DNA of 64,000 bases, taken from assembly GCF_017355885.1 (NCBI RefSeq), contig NZ_JAFEUU010000001.1, positions 248,001 through 312,000 on the forward strand, in the 5' to 3' direction. Under the pieces are notes generated by a model. It saw only the letters and a program-made list of their open reading frames with translations, made no database searches and was not told the DNA's origin. The translations under genes and the position numbers were made by a program. Shown here piece by piece: positions 51,557 through 60,386 of this stretch; within the stretch, counting starts at the first letter, position 1; each line of letters begins with the position of its first letter. Source of the DNA: Sabulicella rubraurantiaca. GTDB taxonomy: Bacteria; Pseudomonadota; Alphaproteobacteria; Acetobacterales; Acetobacteraceae.

Positions 51557-53003
51557 GGCTCTCCCAGGCGTCGCGGAAATCCTGCGCCTCCTGCGGCGAA
51601 AGATGCAGGCCGAGGCGCGTGCGGCGCCATAGCACGTCGTCCGGTGCCGTGGCCCACTCATGCTTTTGCATCCAGGCGGCTTCGCGCTCGGTCAGCCCCG
51701 CGCCGAAATGCCGGCCCAACTCGCCACCCATCACCTCGGGCAGTAGGGAGCCGTGGGTGCGGACGAGGCGCGGCAGCCATTCGTGCGGGATATGGGGCAG
51801 GGCGCGGGCCATTTCTTCCGTGAAGGCGGCGCGGCTCCTCCCGGCAAAGTCGCCGCCGGGAAGGATCGCGGATCCGGTCCAGGGCGTGCCGGCACGGCCC
51901 AGCGCGGCGCCGATCTGCCCGGCCGCCTCCTCGGCAAGGCGCCGGAAGGTGGTGATCTTCCCGCCATAGACCGACAGGAGCGGCGCGCCCGCCCGGTCCA
52001 GCTTAAGGACGTAGTCGCGTGTCACGGCGGAGGGATCGGCTGCTCCGTCGTCGAACAAGGGGCGGACGCCGCTATAGGTCCAGACGATCTCCTCCGGCGT
52101 CACCGCGCGGCGGAACTGGCGGGAGACGGCGGCACAGAGATACTCGGCCTCCTCCGGCGTGCAGCGAGCCTCGCCGGGGTCGCCCTCATGCGGAACGTCG
52201 GTCGTGCCGATCAGGGAGAAGCGGCCTTCATACGGAATGACGAAGACTACGCGCCGGTCGTCATTCTGCAGGATGAACGCGTGATCGCCCTCATACAGAC
52301 GCGGCACGACGATATGCGAGCCACGGATCAGCCGGACCTTGCCGGGAGGCGGGGTGTTCGCCGCCTCCAGCGCCCGCTGCACCCAGGGTCCGGCGGCGTT
52401 GACGATGCCGCGCACCCGCGCCTCCTCGCCGCCCTCCAGGGTCACGATCCAGTGATCCGCGGCGCGGTGAGCTCGCGTGAAGCAGGTGCGTGGGCGGATT
52501 GTGGCGCCCCGGGCTCGCGCATCCATGGCGTTCAGCAGGACAAGGCGACTATCCTCCACCCAGGCATCCGAATAGCCGAAGGCGTGGGTGATCTCCGGCC
52601 GCAGCGGCGCGGCGCGCGGGTCGCCCGCGGTGCGGAAACTCTCGGCGCCAGGCAGGGAGACGCGGCGGGCAAGGTGGTCGTACAGGAACAGCCCGGCGCG
52701 GATCATCCAGCGCGGGCGCATCTCGGGCCGATGCGGCAGGACGAAGCGCAGCGGCCAGATGATGTGCGGCGCGGTCCGAAGCAGCACCTCGCGCTCGCCC
52801 AGCGCCTCGCGCACCAAGCGGTATTCGTGGTGCTCCAGGTAGCGAAGCCCGCCATGGATCAGCTTGGAGGAGGAGGAAGATGTGGCCTGGGCAAGGTCGC
52901 CCCGCTCCACCAACAGGACGGAATGGCCGCGACCCTGGAGGTCGCGCGCGATGCCGGCGCCGTTCACTCCGCCGCCGATCACCAGAATGTCGAATTGCTG
53001 CAT
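51540..53003 (-). CDS. glpD: Aerobic glycerol-3-phosphate dehydrogenase
   Basis: 487 residues, a membrane-associated FAD enzyme that oxidises glycerol-3-phosphate to dihydroxyacetone phosphate and passes electrons to ubiquinone. N-terminal FAD loop FDILVIGGGVNGAGIARDL, the SSSSKLIHGGLRYLE block, and a C-terminal helical cap domain. The start ATG 53003 gives the FAD motif at residue 8; the open frame to 53162 is unrelated. It is the last gene of the phnDCEE-glpD operon, 10 bases after the second phnE gene, which links transport to glycerol-3-phosphate oxidation. Confidence 0.95.
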   Translation of the reverse strand: MQQFDILVIGGGVNGAGIARDLQGRGHSVLLVERGDLAQATSSSSSKLIHGGLRYLEHHEYRLVREALGEREVLLRTAPHIIWPLRFVLPHRPEMRPRWMIRAGLFLYDHLARRVSLPGAESFRTAGDPRAAPLRPEITHAFGYSDAWVEDSRLVLLNAMDARARGATIRPRTCFTRAHRAADHWIVTLEGGEEARVRGIVNAAGPWVQRALEAANTPPPGKVRLIRGSHIVVPRLYEGDHAFILQNDDRRVVFVIPYEGRFSLIGTTDVPHEGDPGEARCTPEEAEYLCAAVSRQFRRAVTPEEIVWTYSGVRPLFDDGAADPSAVTRDYVLKLDRAGAPLLSVYGGKITTFRRLAEEAAGQIGAALGRAGTPWTGSAILPGGDFAGRSRAAFTEEMARALPHIPHEWLPRLVRTHGSLLPEVMGGELGRHFGAGLTEREAAWMQKHEWATAPDDVLWRRTRLGLHLSPQEAQDFRDAWESLTSRQ

Positions 53004-53013
53004 GCAGAATGCT

Positions 53014-53814
53014 CTAGAGAAGCCGGGCGCGGATGCGGGTGACGAGGATCTCGGCCAGCAGGACCACCGCCAGGATGGCGAGGAGGATCGTCGCCACACG
53101 CTCCCATTGGAAGAAGTTGATCGCGTCGTCCAGCACCACGCCGATGCCGCCTGCGCCGACAAGCCCCAGCACCGCGGATTCCCGTAGGTTGATGTCCCAC
53201 CGGAACAGCGCCACGCCCCAAAAGGCGGGCTGGACCTGTGGCCAGACGCCTTTCAGCATCCGCAGCGGCCAGGACGCGCCCGTGGCGGTCAGGGCTTCGA
53301 CGGGGCCGGGATGTGCTTCCTCCAGCGCCTCGGCCATCAGCTTGCCGACGAAGCCGATGGAGCGGAAGGCGATGGCGAAGACCCCCGCCGCTGGTCCCGG
53401 CCCGAAGACCGCCACGAAGATCAGTGCCCAGACCAGCGAATTCACCGAGCGCGAGGAGACGAGAACCAACTGGGCCAGCGCGTTGAGAATGGCGCTGCGG
53501 CAGATGTTGCGCGCCGCCATCAGCGCAAAGGGCATGGCCAGCGCGATGCCGAGGATGGTGCCGAGCGTGGCGATGTGCAGCGTCTCCATCAGCGCCGCGT
53601 GCACCGAGGGATAGTAGTGTCCGAGGTCGGGCGGCCACATCCGCAGGAGCAGGTCGGCCATCTGTTCCGGCGCGTCGGTGAGGAACTCGGGAATGATCTC
53701 GACCGTGCGGATCGCCCAGACCAGCGCAGCCACGGTAAGCAGCGTGACAAGAAACCGCCCGAGGCGCTGGCCCGGCGTGTGCCGGACCCATTCGCGGTGC
53801 AGCGTCGCGCTCAT
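53014..53814 (-). CDS. phnE: Phosphonate-type ABC transporter permease (PhnE), second copy
   Basis: 266 residues with five or six helices. The EAA-like cytoplasmic loop is AEALEEAHPGPVEALTATGAS, with RWDINLRESAVLGLVGAGGIG before the last helix, as in PhnE. ATG 53814 overlaps the first phnE stop (ATGA). It pairs with the first permease as a heterodimer in the PhnDCE importer. A longer frame runs upstream to 54288 inside the first phnE and is not used. Confidence 0.93.
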   Translation of the reverse strand: MSATLHREWVRHTPGQRLGRFLVTLLTVAALVWAIRTVEIIPEFLTDAPEQMADLLLRMWPPDLGHYYPSVHAALMETLHIATLGTILGIALAMPFALMAARNICRSAILNALAQLVLVSSRSVNSLVWALIFVAVFGPGPAAGVFAIAFRSIGFVGKLMAEALEEAHPGPVEALTATGASWPLRMLKGVWPQVQPAFWGVALFRWDINLRESAVLGLVGAGGIGVVLDDAINFFQWERVATILLAILAVVLLAEILVTRIRARLL

Positions 53815-54578
53815 TGCAATGCCGCCCGGATGCGGCCTGCGACGATCTCGGCTGCGAAGATCAACGCGATGATGGCGAGCAGGATGGCGGCGACGAAGTC
53901 GTAGTCGAAGCGCTTGAAGGCGGCGAAGAGCGTGCCGCCGATGCCTCCTGCGCCGACGATACCGACCAGCGTCGAATTCCGCAGGTTGGAATCCAGCTGG
54001 TATAGGGAGAAGCCGATGAAGCGCGAGGCGACCTGTGGCAGCACCCCATAGAGCAGCACGGCGGCGGGGCCGGCGCCCGAGGCGCGCACCGCCTCCACCT
54101 GCTTCATGCTGATCTCCTCGATCGCCTCGGCGAAGAGCTTGGCGACGAAGCCCAGCGAGGCGACGGTCAACGCGGCCACGCCAGCCAGCGCGCCGAAGCC
54201 GATCGCCTTCACGAAGAGTATGGCGACGATGACGTAGTGCAGCGACCGGCACACGGCGATAAAGCCGCGAGTCGGAGCGGAGAGCCAAGCGGGTGCCAAG
54301 TTGCGCGCCGCCATCAGCCCGAGGGGAAGGGACAGGATGATGCCGAGCGCCGTCGAGATCACGGCGATCTGCATGGACTCGACCAGCCCCTCAACCAGGA
54401 GCTCCCATCGGGTGAAATCGGGCGGCCACATGCGGGCCAGGAAACGCCCGCCCTCGCCAAGCCCGGTCGCCAGACGCTCCCCCGTGATCCCGAGCTGCGA
54501 CGTGGCCCAGATGGAGTAGACCGCAAGGGCGAGAAGGCCGAGCCGCGCCGGCCAGTTGGGAGCGAAGGCGCGCCTCAA
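53811..54578 (-). CDS. phnE: Phosphonate-type ABC transporter permease (PhnE), first copy
   Basis: 255 residues. Membrane permease with [21 protein letters not shown] (EAA loop) and [22 protein letters not shown]. The start is a TTG at 54578 overlapping the phnC stop (TTGA), the rarest start codon in the operon, which may set a lower dose of this subunit unless coupling compensates. The partner permease starts at 53814. Confidence 0.92.
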   Translation of the reverse strand: MRRAFAPNWPARLGLLALAVYSIWATSQLGITGERLATGLGEGGRFLARMWPPDFTRWELLVEGLVESMQIAVISTALGIILSLPLGLMAARNLAPAWLSAPTRGFIAVCRSLHYVIVAILFVKAIGFGALAGVAALTVASLGFVAKLFAEAIEEISMKQVEAVRASGAGPAAVLLYGVLPQVASRFIGFSLYQLDSNLRNSTLVGIVGAGGIGGTLFAAFKRFDYDFVAAILLAIIALIFAAEIVAGRIRAALQ

Positions 54579-55333
54579 AGCCAGTCCTCGCCGCCGTAGA
54601 TCTCGCTCAGGTGGTCGTTGCTGATGGCGTCAGGCGGCCCGTCGAACACGACGCGGCCGCCCGTCATGCCGATGATCCGCACGGCGAAGCGCTTGGCCAG
54701 TTCCACGTTGTGGATGTTCACGATGACCGGGACCCCCGCCTCACCAGTGAGGCGCGCCATCAACTCCATCACCTCGACGGCCGTTTTGGGGTCGAGCGAG
54801 GAGGTGGGCTCGTCTGCCAGCAGCAGGGCAGGGGACTGCATGAGGGCCCGGGCGATGCCGACGCGCTGGCGCTGGCCGCCCGACAGCGCGTCGGCGCGCC
54901 GCGTCGCCTGTTCTGGCAGCCCAACCGCGTCCAGCAAGGCAAATGCGCGGTCCAGATCCTCCCGCGGGTAGCGACGCAGCCAGGCGCGCCAGAGCGGCAC
55001 GTAGCCCAGTCGTCCGGTCAGCACGTTCTCCATCACCGAGAGGCGTTCGACGAGGTTGTATTCCTGGAACACCATGCCGATGCGCCGCCTTGCCGCGCGG
55101 AGTGCCCCGCCGCGCAGCCGCGCCAGATCCTGCCCACCCATCATGATGGAACCCTGCGTCGGCTCCACCAGCCGGTTCACGCAGCGGAGCAAAGTAGACT
55201 TGCCCGTGCCCGAGGGCCCGATGATGGCGGTGATGCCCTGCGCGCCGATCGAGAGGTCGATGCCGCGCAGGACCGGTTTCCCAGGCTGGTATTCCTTCAC
55301 CAGCCCACGGATCTCGAGGATAGGCTGCGTCAC
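54575..55333 (-). CDS. phnC: Phosphonate-type ABC transporter ATP-binding protein
   Basis: 252 residues. Walker [10 protein letters not shown] (near residue 39), ABC signature [10 protein letters not shown] (near 150), Walker [13 protein letters not shown] and the H-loop VNIHNVELA. The length and the motif [19 protein letters not shown] place it with PhnC. GTG 55333 overlaps the phnD stop. It energises the two PhnE permeases. Confidence 0.95.
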   Translation of the reverse strand: MTQPILEIRGLVKEYQPGKPVLRGIDLSIGAQGITAIIGPSGTGKSTLLRCVNRLVEPTQGSIMMGGQDLARLRGGALRAARRRIGMVFQEYNLVERLSVMENVLTGRLGYVPLWRAWLRRYPREDLDRAFALLDAVGLPEQATRRADALSGGQRQRVGIARALMQSPALLLADEPTSSLDPKTAVEVMELMARLTGEAGVPVIVNIHNVELAKRFAVRIIGMTGGRVVFDGPPDAISNDHLSEIYGGEDWL

Positions 55334-56403
55334 TGCGGGCGTTGCGGGGCAGGGGCAGGCTGCTGCTGGGCTGGTTGTTGTTGAGGCTGCTGAGCCGCGC
55401 GGCGCCGCGCCTCCGCTTCCAGCTCACGCCGGCTTTCGGCGTCGAAGGCGGCGCGCGTGTAGGGCGCGTTCACCGCATCGGCGACGGCGCGCACCGGCGC
55501 CCATTCGCGCAGATAGGTGGCGGGCCAGAAGCGGTCATTACCGCCCAGATCACGCCGCATCTGCTCGGGGAAACGGTAGTCGTAGAAGCATTGCCGGATG
55601 CGCTGCACCAGTTCGGGCTGCAGGTCATGCGCATGGGCGAAGCTGCTGGTGGGGAAGGGATCGCTCTGCCACACCGTCCGGAAGTTTTCGCCGCGCACCT
55701 GCCCGCGGCTGACCATGCGGTTGTACACGTCGCTCGCCACCGGCGCGGCGTCGTAGTCGCCGGCATTCACCCCCATGACGCTGCGGTCATGCCCACCCGA
55801 GTAGATGACGCGATAATCCGTGTCCGGGGTCAGTCCATGGGTCGGGAACATGGCCCGCGGCGCGAGGTTGCCGCTGTTCGAAGTGGCCGAGGTATGAGCG
55901 ACCCGGCGGCCCTTAAGATCGGCCAGGGTGCGGAACTCGCTGTTCGCGCGGACGAGGGTGACGACGCGGTAGCTCTCGAACTCCCGCTCATTGCCCTTGA
56001 TGGCGAAGGGCACGGCGCCGGCCAGGTTCACAGCGAAGGCGGTCGGGCCGGTCGAGAAGCCGGCGATATGCAGCCGCCCCGACCGCATGGCTTCGACCTG
56101 CGCCGCGTTGCTGGTCACCTGGAAATACACGACCCGCCGTCCGGTGCATTGCGTCAGATGCTCCAGCAGCGGCCGGAACTGCGTGGCGTAGAGGGCAGGA
56201 TCCTCGACCGGGGTGTAGGCGAAGACGAGCGTGGAGGGGTTCCGGAACCGGCTCGGATCCCGCGGTGGGTCGGCGACGAGGTCGCGATCCTCGTCGCAAT
56301 AGGCATCGTCGAGCGCGCCGCGATGAGTGCAGGCCGCCCCCTGCGCCTGAGCGAGGCTCGGCAGCAGGGCAAGGGCCGTGGCGGCGAGGAGCGGTCGGAG
56401 CAT
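55330..56403 (-). CDS. phnD: Phosphonate/phosphite-type ABC transporter substrate-binding protein
   Basis: 357 residues. Signal peptide of about 20 residues ([21 protein letters not shown]), then a PhnD-like periplasmic receptor with [21 protein letters not shown] and the ligand-loop block [14 protein letters not shown] near residue 165. Residues beyond 325 are a low-complexity Gln/Pro/Ala tail not needed for binding. ATG 56403 has AAGGGA upstream. Ligand could be a phosphonate, phosphite or a phosphate ester; proximity to glpD favours a glycerol-linked phosphonate or ester but is not proof. Confidence 0.92.
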   Translation of the reverse strand: MLRPLLAATALALLPSLAQAQGAACTHRGALDDAYCDEDRDLVADPPRDPSRFRNPSTLVFAYTPVEDPALYATQFRPLLEHLTQCTGRRVVYFQVTSNAAQVEAMRSGRLHIAGFSTGPTAFAVNLAGAVPFAIKGNEREFESYRVVTLVRANSEFRTLADLKGRRVAHTSATSNSGNLAPRAMFPTHGLTPDTDYRVIYSGGHDRSVMGVNAGDYDAAPVASDVYNRMVSRGQVRGENFRTVWQSDPFPTSSFAHAHDLQPELVQRIRQCFYDYRFPEQMRRDLGGNDRFWPATYLREWAPVRAVADAVNAPYTRAAFDAESRRELEAEARRRAAQQPQQQPAQQQPAPAPQRPQ

Positions 56404-56543
56404 GGCATTTCCCTTGGACGTGGCGGTGATCTGTTCTTCGGCACCGCCTGACATTCCAGCCTGTAATGGTGTTTCTGCGCCAGGAAAACCGGTTGCCGGA
56501 GGCAGATCTGGCGGGAAGCGGATGGCAACCCCACATCCCTTCC

Positions 56544-57113
56544 ATGAGCGACACAGCGACCGGGCAAGCCGCCTCCGAATACGCCACCCTGGGCGGTGGC
56601 TGCTTCTGGTGCCTGGACGGCGCCTACCGCGACGTGCGTGGCATCACCGAGGTGGTCTCCGGATATGCCGGCGGGCACGTCCCGAACCCCAGCTACCAGC
56701 AGGTCTGCGGCAAGGGCACCGGCCATGCCGAGGTGGTGCGGCTCCGATTCGACCCGACCGTGATCTCCTATGCGGACATCCTCCGCATGTTCTTCACCCT
56801 GCACGACCCGACCACGAAGGACCGCCAGGGCGCCGATGTCGGGCCGCAATACCGCTCGGTCATCCTGGCCGAGACGCCGGAGCAGATGGAGACGGCCCGT
56901 GCCGTAATGGCGGAGGTCCAGCAAGCCGGCATCTGGGGCGCTCCCCTGGTGACCGAGCTCGTTCCGGCCGCCGAATTCTGGCCCGCCGAGCCGGAGCACC
57001 AGGACTACTTCCGCCGCAATCCCTGGTCCGGCTATTGTCGGGCCGTCATCGCCCCCAAGGTCGCGAAGTTCCGCAAGGGCTTTGCCGGCCGGCTATCCCG
57101 CGCGGAGGCCTGA
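56544..57113 (+). CDS. msrA: Peptide-methionine (S)-S-oxide reductase
   Basis: 189 residues. The catalytic motif GGCFWC puts the active Cys at residue 20; GYAGGHVPNPSYQQVCGKGTGHAEVVRL and LFFTLHDPTTKDRQGADVGPQYRS-like stretches follow the family closely. A resolving Cys is likely near the C-terminus (WSGYC). ATG 56544 gives the normal MsrA N-terminus; an ATG at 56466 would add 26 residues without homology. Three bases separate it from msrB. The gap to phnD (140 bases, divergent) holds both promoters. Confidence 0.95.
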   Translation: MSDTATGQAASEYATLGGGCFWCLDGAYRDVRGITEVVSGYAGGHVPNPSYQQVCGKGTGHAEVVRLRFDPTVISYADILRMFFTLHDPTTKDRQGADVGPQYRSVILAETPEQMETARAVMAEVQQAGIWGAPLVTELVPAAEFWPAEPEHQDYFRRNPWSGYCRAVIAPKVAKFRKGFAGRLSRAEA

Positions 57114-57116
57114 TCC

Positions 57117-57536
57117 ATGTTCTTCGGTCGCAAGCCCAAGGGCGAAGACTTCCCCATCCAGCGCACCGAGGCGGAATGGCGCTCCAGCCTCTCGCCCACG
57201 GCATACAAGGTCCTGCGCGAGCACGGCACCGAGCGGGCCGGCACTTCCCCCCTGAATGCCGAGAAGCGCTCCGGCAGCTTCCTTTGCGCAGGGTGTGGAA
57301 CACCGGTCTTCGAGTCGGACTCTAAGTTCGAGAGCGGGACGGGCTGGCCCTCCTTCACCGCGCCGGTGGAGGGCAACGTGGCGACGGAGGAGGATAATTC
57401 CTTCTTCATGCGCCGGACCGAGGCGCATTGCGCGGCCTGTGGCGGGCATCTGGGCCACGTGTTCCCGGACGGGCCGGAGCCGACCGGGATGCGCTGGTGC
57501 ATCAACGGCGCCGCCCTTGAGTTCAAGCCCGATTGA
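57117..57536 (+). CDS. msrB: Peptide-methionine (R)-S-oxide reductase
   Basis: 139 residues. The Zn-binding C-x-x-C pairs are CAGC (near residue 57) and CAAC (near 106), with the substrate region SGTGWPSF and the catalytic Cys in MRWCINGAAL near the end. It repairs the R-epimer of methionine sulfoxide that MsrA leaves. Coupled directly to msrA, which fits joint expression. There is no export signal, so the pair acts in the cytosol. Confidence 0.96.
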   Translation: MFFGRKPKGEDFPIQRTEAEWRSSLSPTAYKVLREHGTERAGTSPLNAEKRSGSFLCAGCGTPVFESDSKFESGTGWPSFTAPVEGNVATEEDNSFFMRRTEAHCAACGGHLGHVFPDGPEPTGMRWCINGAALEFKPD

Positions 57537-57595
57537 AACCCGGAGGCGTCCAGGCTTTTCTCACTGCTAGGGAAATTCTTGGAACATTGCCGGCC

Positions 57596-58699
57596 ATGTG
57601 GCGCGCCCTCTTTTTTGTCATTGCCTTCTGGGCTGCGCCGGCGCGGGCCGACCTCGCCTATGTCCTGAATTCCGCCGATGCGACGATCAGCGTCGTGGAT
57701 ACGGCCACCCGGGCCGAGATCCGCCGAATCCCGGTGCTGCGCGAGGTGCACCACCTTGTCGTCACGCCGGATGGCCGGTCGCTGGTGGTCGGAGATAGCG
57801 GCGGCAACGAACTCATCTTCCTCGACCCCGAATCCGGCGCGGTGCAGCGGCGGGAGCGGATCAGCAATCCCTATCACCTGGAATACAGTCCGGACGGGCG
57901 ATACCTCGTCGTCGCCAGCCTACGGCGCGACCAGGTGGACATCTACGAGGCTGCGTCCCTCACCCTGCTTCAACGCTTCCGCCAGCCCGACAAGCCGAGC
58001 CATGTCGCCTTCAGCCCCGACAGCCGCTGGGCTTTCGTGACACTGCAGGGCTCCGGCCAGGTCGCGGCGGTGGACCTCGAGGCGCGGCAGACCGCCTGGG
58101 TGCAGGATGTCGGGCCGGAGCCGGCAGGCATCATCTGGCACCGCGGCAGGCTGATCGTCGGGCTGATGGGCCGCGAGGATTTTGTCGCGCTTGACCCGAC
58201 GACGCGCGAGGTTCGCCCCGCCTTCCGTGTCGGGCGCGGCGCGCACACCATCTTCCCGGCCCCGAACGGACGCACCCTCTACGCCACCTCCCGCGTCGAG
58301 AGCCGGATCGCCGAGGTGGATGCCGAGACGCTGGAAGTGCGGCGCATCTTCGAGATCGCGGGCGGGCCGGATTGCATTGCCTTCGACTCCGAGGGCCGGC
58401 TCTACGCCACGCTGCGCTGGACCGGGCGGCTGCTGGTCCTCGACACCGCGACTGGGGAACACGCGCAGATCCGCGTCGGCCGCTCGCCGCACGGGGTCTT
58501 CGTGATGCCTCGGCGGCCGGGACTCGACGCCGCCTTCGCCTTCCAGTCCCCGGGGGCGCAGAGCGGCACGCGGCCCATGGGCGCACCGCCGCCCAGGGGC
58601 CTCGCTGCGCTGCAAGGGACAGGTCCGGCTGTCACGGTGACGCCCGTGCGGGTCGAGGCCGGGTCTCCCACCTCGCGGCTGCGCGCGCCCTGGCGATGA
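57596..58699 (+). CDS. Periplasmic YncE/YVTN-type beta-propeller protein
   Basis: 367 residues. Signal peptide (MWRALFFVIAFWAAPARA), then seven WD/YVTN-like blades, each about 40 residues with repeats such as VVDTATRAEIRRI, LDPESGAVQRRE, AVDLEARQTAWV and LDTATGEHAQI. Such propellers are surface or periplasmic scaffolds, sometimes linked to quinoprotein and metal systems. ATG 57596 follows GGAA by 11 bases; the open frame back to 57533 overlaps msrB. The C-terminal 45 residues are Pro/Gly-rich. Its stop overlaps the deacetylase start. Confidence 0.85.
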   Translation: MWRALFFVIAFWAAPARADLAYVLNSADATISVVDTATRAEIRRIPVLREVHHLVVTPDGRSLVVGDSGGNELIFLDPESGAVQRRERISNPYHLEYSPDGRYLVVASLRRDQVDIYEAASLTLLQRFRQPDKPSHVAFSPDSRWAFVTLQGSGQVAAVDLEARQTAWVQDVGPEPAGIIWHRGRLIVGLMGREDFVALDPTTREVRPAFRVGRGAHTIFPAPNGRTLYATSRVESRIAEVDAETLEVRRIFEIAGGPDCIAFDSEGRLYATLRWTGRLLVLDTATGEHAQIRVGRSPHGVFVMPRRPGLDAAFAFQSPGAQSGTRPMGAPPPRGLAALQGTGPAVTVTPVRVEAGSPTSRLRAPWR

Positions 58700-59433
58700 T
58701 CCGGCGCCGCGCCCTGGCCGCGGCGTTTCTTTCCGCCCCCGCGCTGGCGCAGGGCTGCGCCGGAACTCTCTACCTCACCATCGACACGGGCTGGTCGCGC
58801 GAGGCGGAGCTGATCGCCGACGTGCTGCGGCGGCGCGGCGTGATCGCGACCCTCTTCGTTGCCAATGAGCGCACGCACCGCGGCGACCGCCAGCTCGAGG
58901 AAGCCTGGGCCCCGTTCTGGCGGGCCCGCGCGGCTGAGGGGCATGTCTTCGCCAGCCACACCTGGCGCCATTGGTATTTCCGCGGCGATCCGTCGCCCGG
59001 CCGTGTCCAGTATGCCTCCCGCCAGGGCGAGGGGGCGGAGGTGCTGGACGGCGCGGCCCTGTGCTCCGAATTGCGCCGCCCGGTCGACGCGTTGCGCGAA
59101 CTCGTCCCGGGGGCTCGCATCCTGCCGCTCTGGCGGGCGCCGGGCGGCATCGTCACGCCGGGGGCGCTGCGCCTTGCCGCTACCTGCGGACTTCGGCACC
59201 AGGGATGGAGCCGCAACGGCTTCCTGGGGGATGAGCTTGACAGCGCGGCCCATCCCAACGACGCGCTGCTGCGCCGGGCGCTGGCCAATATCCGCTCCGG
59301 TGAGGTTTTGGTAATGCATTGGGGCGTCCGCTCGCGACGGGAACCCTTCGGGCTGGTCTTCGACCGCCTGCTTGAGGGACTGCTCGGCCGCGGCTTCTGC
59401 TTCGCCCCGCTGCCCGAGGAAGGCATCGCGTGA
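58696..59433 (+). CDS. Polysaccharide deacetylase-like (NodB-fold) protein with altered metal motif
   Basis: 245 residues. Signal peptide ending about residue 18 (APALAQ), then NodB homology: motif 1 reads LTIDTG (Asp30-Thr31) in place of the usual T-F-D-D-G, motif 2 keeps H-x-x-x-H in SHTWRHWYF, and RAPGGIVTPGAL is motif 3. The second Asp of motif 1, a metal ligand in most members, is Thr here, so activity may be altered or lost. ATG 58696 overlaps the previous stop (ATGA). The previous beta-propeller gene suggests an envelope glycan role. Confidence 0.82.
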   Translation: MIRRRALAAAFLSAPALAQGCAGTLYLTIDTGWSREAELIADVLRRRGVIATLFVANERTHRGDRQLEEAWAPFWRARAAEGHVFASHTWRHWYFRGDPSPGRVQYASRQGEGAEVLDGAALCSELRRPVDALRELVPGARILPLWRAPGGIVTPGALRLAATCGLRHQGWSRNGFLGDELDSAAHPNDALLRRALANIRSGEVLVMHWGVRSRREPFGLVFDRLLEGLLGRGFCFAPLPEEGIA

Positions 59434-60386
59434 TGTGGGACTGGATCGTGGACCGCTACGACCTGTTCACGGGCTGGGCTTTCGAGGCGCTCCTGCAGCC
59501 CCTCATGTATCGGCTCGGCCTGATGGACTGGGCGGACGAGGCCTTCCTCTGGATGGATTTCCTGGTGTTCGGGCTTATTCAGGTCGTTGTGGTCGCGGTG
59601 GTCTGCCTGCCGCTCGAAGCCTGGCGGCCGGTGGAGCGCTGGGAAAGCCACCGCAAGGTGCTGACGGATGTCGCCTACACGCTGCTCGCGCGCCTCGGCA
59701 TCCTGCCCATGATCGGCTTCGTGCTGTTCTTCGCCGCCCAGACCCGCATCGAGGCGATGATCGCCGATTCCGGCTGGGTGCCGCCCACGCTGGAGACCTT
59801 TCTTCCCTTCCTGCGGGAACAGCCTTTCCTCGCGCTGATCTTCTACATCGTCGTGCTGGATTTCGCGGCCTATTGGCACCACCGCTTCCAGCACCGCATC
59901 GGCTGGTGGTGGGCACTGCATTCCATCCATCACGCCCAGACGCAGATGACCTTCTGGACGGATGACCGGAATCACATATTAGACGACATCCTGGCGGCGG
60001 CGTGGTTCGGGGCTATCGCCGTGCTGATCGGCGTGCCGCCGGGACAGTTCCCCATCATCCTGCTCGTCCTGCGCCTCGCCGAGAGCCTGTCCCATGCCAA
60101 TGTCCGACTGGATTTCGGCCGGGTGGGGGAGAGGCTCTTCGTCTCGCCGCGCTTCCACCGCGCGCATCACGGCGTACTGAGTGTCGGGGCCGAGGGAAAG
60201 AACTACGGCGTGCTGCTTCCGGTCTGGGACTGGATCTTCGGCACGGCGGATTTCCAGCGCGACCACTACCCCCGCACCGGCGACCCTTCCGCCCCACGCG
60301 CCTATGTCGAGGGCGGCTGGCTGCGACAGCAGGCCGCCGGCTTCCGCGAGATCTGGCGCGCGATCCGGGGGAAGCGCGCCTCATAG
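59433..60386 (+). CDS. Sterol desaturase/fatty acid hydroxylase superfamily membrane protein
   Basis: 317 residues from ATG 59433 (GTG 59430, one codon upstream, is also possible) with GAGGAAGG close upstream. About four helices surround histidine clusters HHRFQH, HSIHHAQ and FHRAHHG, the di-iron ligands of the family, plus a possible additional His in WTDDRNHILDD. It likely hydroxylates or desaturates a lipid in the inner membrane; substrate unknown. Its 3' end overlaps chrA by 6 bases. Confidence 0.91.
   Translation: MWDWIVDRYDLFTGWAFEALLQPLMYRLGLMDWADEAFLWMDFLVFGLIQVVVVAVVCLPLEAWRPVERWESHRKVLTDVAYTLLARLGILPMIGFVLFFAAQTRIEAMIADSGWVPPTLETFLPFLREQPFLALIFYIVVLDFAAYWHHRFQHRIGWWWALHSIHHAQTQMTFWTDDRNHILDDILAAAWFGAIAVLIGVPPGQFPIILLVLRLAESLSHANVRLDFGRVGERLFVSPRFHRAHHGVLSVGAEGKNYGVLLPVWDWIFGTADFQRDHYPRTGDPSAPRAYVEGGWLRQQAAGFREIWRAIRGKRAS

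Noticed and set aside
56404-56543. A PhoB box in the phnD/msrA divergent gap
   Set aside because: I looked for the direct-repeat CTGTCAT pattern and found no convincing match.
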